Origin: Candidatus Argoarchaeum ethanivorans
Lineage (GTDB): Archaea; Halobacteriota; Methanosarcinia; Methanosarcinales; EX4572-44
Direction of reading: 5' to 3'
Assembly (NCBI GenBank): GCA_905067535.1
Contig: CAJHIR010000062.1
Location: 1 to 6,054, forward strand
Length of the DNA: 6,054 nt
How positions within the stretch are numbered: the stretch's first letter is position 1; every line of letters begins with the position of its first letter. Below the pieces are notes generated by a model. It did not search any database. It saw only the letters and a program-made list of their open reading frames with translations, and was not told the DNA's origin. Shown one piece after another: positions 1 through 4,893 of the stretch. A program made the position numbers and the translations under genes.

Positions 1-1449
1 CTCGGGACAAGTTCCCACGTCGGCAAAAGCATCATAACAGCAGGTATCTGCCGCATACTTGCAGAACAAGGCTACAGCGTCGCGCCGTTTAAAGCACAGA
101 ACATGAGCCTGAACTCGTGGATAACAAGAGACGGCAGCGAAATTGGTATGGCACAGGCAGTGCAAGCACATGCGGCAGGCATAGAACCAACCGCTGACAT
201 GAATCCTGTGCTCCTGAAACCAAGAGGCGACAAAACAAGTCAGGTGATCGTACTTGGAAAAATATATGCTGACAAGACTGCAGGCGACTACTACGACAGC
301 ATTCACACAATGACCTGCATCGTAAAAGATGCCTACACGCGGCTCAGTCAAAAACATGACTTTATAATAATAGAGGGCGCAGGCGGTGCTGCGGAAATAA
401 ACCTATACGACCGCGATATCGTGAACATTGGAACAGCCCGTGCAATAAAACCGCCAATAATACTTGTTGGCGACATTGAACGCGGCGGTGTCTTTGCAAG
501 TATACACGGCACAATACAACTACTACCAAACGACATAAAACCACTAATAAAAGGCACCATAATAAATAAATTCAGGGGTGATTTGAAACTATTACAACCG
601 GGAACAGAAATGCTTGAAAAACTTACAAGCATCCCGGTACTTGGCGTACTTCCATACACAAAACTCAGTATACCTTCCGAAGACTCAGTCTCGATAAAAG
701 ACAAGCAAGCAGTGAAGCACAACCACAATATAACAATTGCAGTCATACGTCTCTCGCACATCTCAAACTTCACAGACTTCGAACCATTAGAAGAGCATGC
801 GATAATAAATTACATCGAACCACATGAACCACTTAAGAGCCCGGATGCAATCATTATACCAGGAACCAAAAACACCATAGACGACCTCCGAGAACTTCAA
901 AAACACAAAATGGACCTCCGGATAAAAGAACACGCAAAAACAGGCACCCCAATAATCGGAATCTGCGGAGGCTACCAGATGCTTGGAAAAACTATTACAG
1001 ATAAATCAATCGAAAGCACAACACAAACAGACGTCACGATAAACGGACTAAATCTCATAAACGTTCACACAACCTTTGAGGAGTACCACAAATACACAAA
1101 ACAGGTCACCAAAACAGTAACAGCAAACGGACCAATACTCGGGGGACTCAAAGGAACAAGAGTCAAAGGCTACGAAATTCACATGGGAACAACAGCAGGT
1201 AACGAACAACCAGCATTCACAGACGACGGCTGCACAAGCAAAAACGGACTCGTGATCGGCACCTACCTGCACGGACTATTCGAAAATGTAGATATCACAA
1301 ACGCACTACTCAAGTACATTCACAAGCAAAAAAACCAGCTATACACACCCATAAAACAAACACAGGACCCTTACACAAATCTCGCAAAACTGCTGCAAAA
1401 CAACCTTCAAATGAACAAAATATACAGGCTCCTTGAGATTGGCAGATAG
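1..1449 (+). CDS. cobQ: Cobyric acid synthase, 5' end cut by window
   Basis: CobQ (CbiP) amidates the b, d, e and g carboxylates of adenosylcobyrinic acid a,c-diamide, using glutamine and ATP, in cytoplasmic cobalamin synthesis. The reading frame is open from base 1, and the first residues form the P-loop GTSSHVGKS, so only about 5-10 N-terminal residues are missing. The ATG at 103 is internal to the conserved KAQNMSLNSW motif and is not the start. The N-terminal synthetase domain continues with IIIEGAGGAAE (about residue 125) and NKFRGD (about 190). The C-terminal class I glutamine amidotransferase domain has IPGTKNT, the nucleophile Cys322 in GICGGYQMLG, KGYEIHMG, and the catalytic His424 in YLHGLFEN (window numbering). 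At 482 residues it matches the usual family length. The stop codon is TAG. It converges on the next gene. Codons are richer in C-ending forms (aac, aca, atc) than those of the downstream mobile element. Confidence 0.97.
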   Translation, partial: LGTSSHVGKSIITAGICRILAEQGYSVAPFKAQNMSLNSWITRDGSEIGMAQAVQAHAAGIEPTADMNPVLLKPRGDKTSQVIVLGKIYADKTAGDYYDSIHTMTCIVKDAYTRLSQKHDFIIIEGAGGAAEINLYDRDIVNIGTARAIKPPIILVGDIERGGVFASIHGTIQLLPNDIKPLIKGTIINKFRGDLKLLQPGTEMLEKLTSIPVLGVLPYTKLSIPSEDSVSIKDKQAVKHNHNITIAVIRLSHISNFTDFEPLEEHAIINYIEPHEPLKSPDAIIIPGTKNTIDDLRELQKHKMDLRIKEHAKTGTPIIGICGGYQMLGKTITDKSIESTTQTDVTINGLNLINVHTTFEEYHKYTKQVTKTVTANGPILGGLKGTRVKGYEIHMGTTAGNEQPAFTDDGCTSKNGLVIGTYLHGLFENVDITNALLKYIHKQKNQLYTPIKQTQDPYTNLAKLLQNNLQMNKIYRLLEIGR

Positions 1450-1484
1450 TGGTTGCATCGGCGTTTGGCTAAGCATAACTCAAC

Positions 1485-1499
1485 ATAAACTGCGTTTAT
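1485..1499. terminator. Possible bidirectional hairpin between convergent genes
   Basis: A perfect 6-bp inverted repeat, ATAAAC-TGC-GTTTAT, lies between cobQ and the converging membrane-regulator gene, overlapping the TAA of the latter. It is the only symmetrical element in the 46-bp gap. A U-rich tract (ctgttt) follows on the plus strand. A terminator role is inferred from position only. The stem is short and AT-rich, so this is weak. Confidence 0.25.
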
Positions 1500-2263
1500 C
1501 TGTTTAAAATCAGAATATTTCCTCTGCCTTTTTTTATCTTATTTATAATGCCTCTATCTTCAAGATCGCTTATCATAAGGCTTGTCTTTGCCTCTGAGAT
1601 GCTAAGATGTTTTCGCAGTTCTTTCTGGGTCATGCGCCCACCGTTTTTTGAGATTATATTCACGATATTGCGTAGATCGTCCGGAAGTGCAGCAGGTGTA
1701 CTTTCTATGGAGAGTGCTCTCCTATCTTCCTCGTAAGCAGGTGCTTGATGCTCTTTAGGTAGTACAGGTGATACTTTTTCGGTGAACACCTTTTTCCAAA
1801 GCAGAACTACGAAGATTAAAATAATAACGATTGCAGCTATTATTAGTACCAGTGTTTGTTGGCTGCTCTTTTCTGGTATTACTATTGATTCTGAAATGTC
1901 AATGTCATCAATGAACGTCTCTTCAAACTCTGTTGCAGGCAGCATCAGCAGGTCCAGAACGAAGCCGCCCTCTGTTTCCATACTGACGTTTTCAATTAGC
2001 GTGTGCTCAAGAATTCCGTTATTGTAGTGTCTCACAGTTATCTGGTAGCTGCCCTGTGGCAGGCTAAAGTTGTAGTAGCCGTCAACTGCCACCATTGATT
2101 GAACTGGCGTAGTATTAATCTCTACGATGGTATTTTCAAGTGGTTCAAATGTTGACCAATCGTACACCGTCCCGTGCAGAGTTGATGCTGAAACATTGAA
2201 AGGGGTGATTAAAGCCAGCAGTGTAAGTACAAACAATAAAAAGATCCTGTTTGGCATTACCAT
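1496..2263 (-). CDS. Membrane-anchored winged-helix regulator with secreted carboxypeptidase-regulatory-like domain
   Basis: This 255-residue protein appears to have the following layout. A signal peptide lies at residues 1-27 (hydrophobic FLLFVLTLLALITPF, then SAS). A beta-rich domain follows at about 28-115 (LHGTVYDW, GYYNFSLPQGSYQITVRH), which resembles carboxypeptidase-regulatory/CNA-B-like folds. Next come an acidic linker, one transmembrane helix at about 137-156 (VLIIAAIVIILIFVVLLW), and a basic cytoplasmic tail. The tail ends in a winged helix at about 194-255 (MTQKELRKHLSISEAKTSLMISDLEDRGII then KKGRGN). The predicted topology is sensor domain outside and DNA-binding domain inside, so a one-component membrane regulator is the likely role. 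Its ligand and target genes are not visible. The start is ATG at 2263; ATG at 2257 is equally possible. There is no clear Shine-Dalgarno site. The family is common in archaea, but I know no gene symbol. Confidence 0.85.
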   Translation of the reverse strand: MVMPNRIFLLFVLTLLALITPFNVSASTLHGTVYDWSTFEPLENTIVEINTTPVQSMVAVDGYYNFSLPQGSYQITVRHYNNGILEHTLIENVSMETEGGFVLDLLMLPATEFEETFIDDIDISESIVIPEKSSQQTLVLIIAAIVIILIFVVLLWKKVFTEKVSPVLPKEHQAPAYEEDRRALSIESTPAALPDDLRNIVNIISKNGGRMTQKELRKHLSISEAKTSLMISDLEDRGIINKIKKGRGNILILNR

Positions 2264-2300
2264 CTATTTTCAAATGTCATTACAAATAGTTTTTGCTTTA

Positions 2301-2436
2301 CTGGGGTTGTAAACTTATTGGGTGTTGGCATTGTTTTGACTTGGTTGTGTATTCAGGTATAATGTCTGCTGTTCTGTGTTTGAACGCATGAAAGAAATTA
2401 GAGTTCTGGTATAACACCCGATAAGTTGACAGCCCC
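2301..2436. repeat. MITE-like repeat with 24-bp imperfect inverted ends
   Basis: The arms at 2303-2326 and 2413-2436 are inverted repeats matching at 21 of 24 positions (the core reads AACTTAT-y-GGGTGTT on one strand). They bound a 134-bp non-coding segment. The first 57 bases (2301-2357) recur in inverted orientation inside the transposon at 4481-4537, with 48 of 57 identities and no gaps. Size, terminal symmetry and recurrence suggest a miniature inverted-repeat element or a remnant of IS ends. No convincing target-site duplication is visible. The right arm abuts and partly overlaps the 11-bp duplication of the large transposon. Alternatively, because it lies upstream of the minus-strand regulator gene, part of it may act as promoter or leader. 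Confidence 0.6.
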
Positions 2437-2445
2437 CTTAAAAAG
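2435..2445. repeat. Left target-site duplication CCCTTAAAAAG
   Basis: This 11-bp sequence is repeated exactly, in direct orientation, at 6012-6022. Each copy lies immediately outside a 17-bp terminal inverted repeat. The length fits the duplications of about 8-13 bp known for much of the IS4 family. Confidence 0.85.
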
Positions 2446-2462
2446 GCTTTGTGTAGAAAGTC
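2446..2462 (+). repeat. Left terminal inverted repeat of transposon
   Basis: GCTTTGTGTAGAAAGTC matches the reverse complement of 5995-6011 at 16 of 17 positions (the only difference is G/A at base 11). It lies 36 bp beyond the transposase stop codon. Confidence 0.87.
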
Positions 2463-2487
2463 GGATAATCACTCGACTTTATACACA
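2450..2487 (-). terminator. Hairpin of terminal-motif copies past transposase stop
   Basis: Arms at 2450-2463 (TGTGTAGAAAGTCG) and 2474-2487 (CGACTTTATACACA) pair at 13 of 14 positions around a 10-base loop, just downstream of the transposase TAA. One arm is part of the terminal inverted repeat. The structure could stop transposase transcription or keep outside transcription from entering. It may equally be only a by-product of inverted transposase-binding repeats. Confidence 0.4.
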
Positions 2488-2509
2488 GATTCCTGACTTT
2501 ATACACAGA
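2475..2509 (+). repeat. Left subterminal 20-bp-spaced repeats
   Basis: GACTTTATACACAGA occurs exactly at 2475-2489 and 2495-2509, start-to-start spacing 20 bp, opposite in orientation to the terminal motif at 2446-2462. The same core appears three times at the right end (GACTTTTTACACAG). The second copy overlaps the last codons of the transposase (NFCV-stop). These are likely additional transposase-binding sites. Confidence 0.75.
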
Positions 2510-3713
2510 AATTAAAATTTGGTTTAATTCCGAGTTCAAACATCTCATGAATTACGACACAGATGTTATGACATATCACCTTGCACAATACTTCATTCAC
2601 CTGTGCAGTCCATGATTTGCTTTTAACAGAATCCCCGAATTTTGACTTTATCATGTGCATCGTGGTCTCAACATTACTTCTCTTATGGTAATGTTCATAA
2701 AATTCTTCGTTATTCATCATGAAATAGTAATACATCTTTTTCCATACACTACCCTTCCCTCTTGCTTTATTATTCTCTTTGAAGGGGATATACGGAGTTG
2801 CACCTAATTCATCTATGGCATCCAGATTTTTCTTTCCGAGATATGCCTTATCCGCACTTACTTCTTTCATATCGAAATGTTCTGCCGTTGTTTTTATCAG
2901 TTCAATTAATTGTGGTGAATCATTATCAAATTCAGATGTGACCTTTACACTGGTGATTATATTGGTTTTAACACCAGACACTACATGACATTTTAACCAC
3001 TTCTTTGACCTGATTTCTTTACCGTGTTTGAATGAAAACCATCTCTGGAAATTCGTTGTGCCAAAACCTGTACTATCGACTGCAAAATCTGATTCCACAC
3101 TTACCAATGGCATACTTGTTAATTTCACAATGTCGATTAACATAGGTGTCAATTCTTCTTTTTGCAAAAAGTGACCAACGGAAGCATAAGAAGGTGTTTT
3201 GGTGATGTATCCCCTTTCTTGTGCAATTTCCATATCACCCATGAACCGTCTTAATGAAAAGGTTGTAAATACTTTCATTACAGACGAATAAATCATATCA
3301 CTCATTGGTAGAGTTGGTCTGCCAAATGTATATTCTGGTTGTGGAATTTTACCTGTTATGTCTCTTAGCAATTCCATCAATATAGATTTCTGGTTAATCT
3401 GAGCCTTATCGTATGCTTTCCAGTCTTGAGAGTATGTTTTCTTAGTGGCTTTTATCGTTACATTACCATCAACATCCATCTCATGCGTGACAATAAATTC
3501 AACAGCCCAGATATGCTTACACTTGACATTTCTTGTCTAGCAATCAGGACACGTGCATGTTGTTTCATGCCCACTGCTTGCAACTGTATAGTACCCCTTA
3601 CCTGATTGGCTTGGGACTTTCCAGCCTTCCATGTCATGCTCGATTCTTGAGGTCTTGGCAATTTGCAGACCTCTTTCTTTTCTTGCTTCAATTTGTTCTG
3701 AGTTTAGTATCAT
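2499..3713 (-). CDS. IS4-like DDE transposase with SWIM zinc finger, interrupted by in-frame TAG
   Basis: Cuts and joins the element ends. Reading from ATG 3713 gives 404 positions including one TAG at codon 59 (3537-3539). The N-terminal 78 codons encode a SWIM-type zinc finger, CTCPDC-(TAG)-TRNVKCKHIWAVE, whose C-x-C and C-x-H ligands lie on both sides of the stop. Frame, spacing and motif continue perfectly across it, so the reading begins at 3713 and not at ATG 3479. Shine-Dalgarno AAAGGAG sits 9 bases before ATG 3713. DDE residues are visible: Asp in VDSTGFGTTNF (about 212), Asp in SADKAYLGKKN (about 285), and Glu in YHKRSNVETTMHMIK, an exact Y-2-R-3-E-6-K IS4 signature. UAG is read as pyrrolysine in many Methanosarcinales, so full-length protein may be made there. 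In a host without pyrrolysine this is a pseudogene, or a shorter product could start at 3479 without the zinc finger. Confidence 0.88.
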
Positions 3714-3722
3714 GGTTGTTTA

Positions 3723-3729
3723 CTCCTTT
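3723..3729 (-). promoter_or_regulatory. Transposase ribosome binding site
   Basis: AAAGGAG on the minus strand lies 9 bases before ATG 3713. This decides the start upstream of the TAG instead of ATG 3479, which has no comparable site. Confidence 0.75.
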
Positions 3730-3743
3730 TGACGGTTAATTAA

Positions 3744-3757
3744 TAATCGTACGATTA
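3744..3757. promoter_or_regulatory. Palindromic operator-like site over transposase start
   Basis: TAATCGTACGATTA is a perfect 14-bp palindrome centred on CGTACG. The hexamer recurs at 3797-3802 and 3839-3844, and all three lie in the 149-bp region between the divergent transposase and AbrB-like genes. Such a cluster in an AT-rich stretch fits binding sites for a symmetric repressor. The adjacent AbrB-like or winged-helix protein is the obvious candidate; this link is inferred. Confidence 0.55.
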
Positions 3758-3773
3758 CCTATTAGAGTTAATA

Positions 3774-3783
3774 GTATTTATAA
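3774..3783 (-). promoter_or_regulatory. Transposase TATA box
   Basis: TTATAAATAC on the minus strand closely matches the archaeal TATA box. About 25 bases downstream, near 3754, lies the predicted transcript start, giving a leader of about 40 bases that contains the AAAGGAG site. The predicted start falls inside the 14-bp palindrome at 3744-3757. Confidence 0.6.
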
Positions 3784-3796
3784 TTAACGTGGTTTT

Positions 3797-3844
3797 CGTA
3801 CGTAAATTAATTTAGATAGGTAGGTTTAAGTAGTTTGACGTACG
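3797..3844. promoter_or_regulatory. Second and third CGTACG sites with passenger promoter
   Basis: CGTACG at 3797-3802 (within TTCGTACGTAA) and 3839-3844 (within GACGTACGATAA) bracket a weak TATA-like TTTAAG at 3825-3830. That box lies about 35 bases before ATG 3863, so the passenger transcript would have a very short leader, consistent with no Shine-Dalgarno site before 3863. The third site would overlap the region between TATA box and transcript start, a typical repressor position. Confidence 0.4.
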
Positions 3845-3862
3845 ATAACAAATTAGATTTTA

Positions 3863-4177
3863 ATGAAGAAATCAAATGATATGATTGAGTTAGAAGAAGA
3901 AGAAAAAATTGCAGAAAAAGATTATTTAGGTGATTCTTTAACTCTTCCAAAGGGAATAAGCGAATTAATAGAGCCTGAACAATACACAATAGAAAAGGAT
4001 GTTAAACTGTCTTGGGATGGTCGGCAATTAATGGCAAGGATTCCATTGGAAATATCAGACGAAATGGAAATTAATAAAAACAATAAAGGCGACTTTAGAG
4101 TTCATTTCAAGTTGGTTAAACCAGCACCAGATAGTAAAGAAGAAAAAAAGGTAACAATTCAATTAATTAAAGTATGA
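3863..4177 (+). CDS. AbrB/MazE-like DNA-binding protein, first passenger gene
   Basis: This 104-residue protein has an acidic, flexible N-terminus (residues 9-19 mostly Glu). It is followed at about 41-88 by KDVKLSWDGRQLMARIP, LEISDEMEI and KGDFRVHFKL. The pattern of a strand with S-W-D-G-R/K-Q then R-I-P and a short helix resembles archaeal swapped-hairpin AbrB/MazE-type domains, which act as dimeric repressors or antitoxins. No toxin of the MazF or PIN type lies beside it, so a regulator role is favoured over an antitoxin. The stop overlaps the next start (ATGA, 4174-4177), implying one operon with translational coupling. It is transcribed divergently from the transposase, with three CGTACG sites between. 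Family assignment comes from motif resemblance only. Confidence 0.7.
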   Translation: MKKSNDMIELEEEEKIAEKDYLGDSLTLPKGISELIEPEQYTIEKDVKLSWDGRQLMARIPLEISDEMEINKNNKGDFRVHFKLVKPAPDSKEEKKVTIQLIKV

Positions 4178-4368
4178 CAACACCAACAGAAAAACGAATC
4201 GTTAATGTCTTATATTATGCGAATAAACCGCTTAGTACATCGGATATAGCAAAGAGGTCAAAGTTATCATGGGTAACTGCAAAAAAATACCTTGTTAGGT
4301 TGTATGGGAAAAAACTACTTAGGCGTAAGACAAAAGGGAAATCAGTTTATTGGTGGTTGAGGACATGA
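4174..4368 (+). CDS. Minimal winged-helix DNA-binding protein
   Basis: This 64-residue protein is essentially one winged helix-turn-helix. Helices occupy about 4-17 and 21-29 (STSDIAKRSK), the recognition helix is at about 32-44 (SWVTAKKYLVRLY), and the wing is at about 47-62 (KLLRRKTKGKSVYWWL). It is strongly basic (many Lys and Arg), lacks any effector domain, and probably acts as a dimer or with the AbrB-like partner whose gene it overlaps by ATGA. Small winged helices of this type are frequent on archaeal plasmids and transposons. It is a candidate repressor of the divergent transposase promoter. Expression likely depends on coupling to the upstream gene, since no Shine-Dalgarno site is visible. 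Confidence 0.8.
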   Translation: MTTPTEKRIVNVLYYANKPLSTSDIAKRSKLSWVTAKKYLVRLYGKKLLRRKTKGKSVYWWLRT

Positions 4369-4523
4369 AGGAGAAAAATGAACAATTGAACAAAGATAAT
4401 TCCCCACGAAAACGCTATCGGGAAACCTATCGGGAAAAAGCGGAAGATATATATACCTATACTGTTACAGTATGGCATGTCCTAAATACACAATTAGGTC
4501 GAAACAATGCCAACACCCGGTAA
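4365..4523 (+). CDS. Possible 52-residue protein, third in overlapping operon
   Basis: ATG 4365 overlaps the winged-helix stop by ATGA, the same arrangement as between the two preceding genes, and GGTGG lies upstream at 4351-4355. The product is very polar (MKEKNEQLNKDNSPRKRYRE) with a repeated RYRE/TYREK, which comes from the duplicated bases CTATCGGGAAA. I recognise no family. Against it: the 3' third (4481-4523) is made of a repeat also found outside the element at 2301-2357, and a TATA-like box plus a perfect palindrome sit inside the frame. It may be a remnant or chance extension with a real start signal. Confidence 0.35.
   Translation: MKEKNEQLNKDNSPRKRYRETYREKAEDIYTYTVTVWHVLNTQLGRNNANTR
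4446..4473 (+). promoter_or_regulatory. TATA-like box with adjoining 15-base palindrome
   Basis: GATATATATACC (4446-4457) is followed by ATACTGTTACAGTAT (4459-4473), a perfect inverted repeat with 7-base arms around one T. A transcript would begin near 4475, right after the palindrome, so a bound protein would block initiation. This could drive the zinc-protein unit from a long leader. The site lies within the doubtful 52-residue frame. Confidence 0.4.
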
Positions 4524-4537
4524 CTTTACAACCCCTG
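4481..4537 (-). repeat. Inverted, diverged copy of the 2301-2357 repeat inside the transposon
   Basis: The reverse complement of this segment matches 2301-2357 at 48 of 57 positions without gaps. A partner inverted arm like that at 2413-2436 is not clear here; CCTATCGGG at 4426-4434 is a weak possible trace. Relative to the gene downstream, both copies point the same way: this one precedes 4682 on the plus strand, and the other precedes 2263 on the minus strand. Confidence 0.65.
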
Positions 4538-4633
4538 TTTACGGTGACAACCGATGAAACACGCGCGAATATAAGGTGAGGCATATTGAGGTAAAAAAGC
4601 AGTAACCATGCGCGACGATTGAACAAAGAAATG

Positions 4634-4674
4634 TATAAATACAGATGGAACATAAACATAAAAAATAGTGAGGT
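4634..4674 (+). promoter_or_regulatory. TATA box and ribosome binding site of zinc-protein gene
   Basis: TATAAATAC (4634-4642) is a good archaeal TATA box, predicting a start near 4663. GTGAGGT (4668-4674) then lies 7 bases before ATG 4682. This arrangement selects ATG 4682 and rules out the in-frame ATG 4631 and TTG 4619, which lie upstream of the predicted transcript. Confidence 0.6.
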
Positions 4675-4681
4675 AAGGTAT

Positions 4682-4870
4682 ATGGAAAATCGTCATGATA
4701 CAGTACGTAATTTAATGGTCTCAAAATGTAGTATATGTGAAGCACATCTCGGTGAAGAACACCCTCAAATAAACGGCATGTGTATTGATTGTTTGGCTGA
4801 TAAATGGGGAGAAATAGTCGAAGAGTCTCCGATGGCCAGTCCACAAACACTGTATAATAAAGAAGCATAA
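4682..4870 (+). CDS. Small four-cysteine zinc-binding protein
   Basis: This is a 62-residue cytoplasmic protein with two knuckles, CSIC (Cys16, Cys19) and CIDC (Cys34, Cys37), spaced as in a zinc ribbon or treble-clef finger. The loop between them is HLGEEHPQINGM. The C-terminal part is acidic then polar (WGEIVEESPMASPQ). Such mini-proteins are abundant in archaea and usually uncharacterised; binding nucleic acid or a partner protein is possible. The start at 4682 follows from the TATA box at 4634 and the Shine-Dalgarno site at 4668. The disrupted PRTase-GNAT gene begins only about 24-33 bases downstream on the same strand, so the two probably share a transcript. No specific function can be given. 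Confidence 0.65.
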   Translation: MENRHDTVRNLMVSKCSICEAHLGEEHPQINGMCIDCLADKWGEIVEESPMASPQTLYNKEA

Positions 4871-4893
4871 AACCTTCTTTGTGAGTGATTAAT

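Noticed and set aside
1048..1272. Minus-strand ORFs within cobQ
   Set aside because: They are shadow frames of a well-conserved gene, with no motifs or start signals.
103..1449. cobQ starting at ATG 103
   Set aside because: The frame is open to base 1 and encodes the P-loop GTSSHVGKS upstream; ATG 103 is inside a conserved motif.
2499..3479. Transposase of 326 residues starting at ATG 3479
   Set aside because: It has no ribosome binding site there and lacks the zinc-finger region that reads in frame from ATG 3713, preceded by AAAGGAG. It remains possible as a minor product.
3458..3691. Separate 77-residue minus-strand gene upstream of the transposase
   Set aside because: It is another frame of the transposase N-terminal coding region, with no recognisable motif or start signal.
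4474..4511. Structured small RNA (GGCAT/ATGCC outer stem, CCTAA/TTAGG inner stem)
   Set aside because: The homologous repeat at 2301-2357 does not preserve the inner pairing, so the fold is probably chance.
4619..4870. Longer zinc protein starting at TTG 4619 or ATG 4631
   Set aside because: The TATA box at 4634-4642 predicts a transcript start near 4663, after those codons; ATG 4682 has a proper Shine-Dalgarno site.
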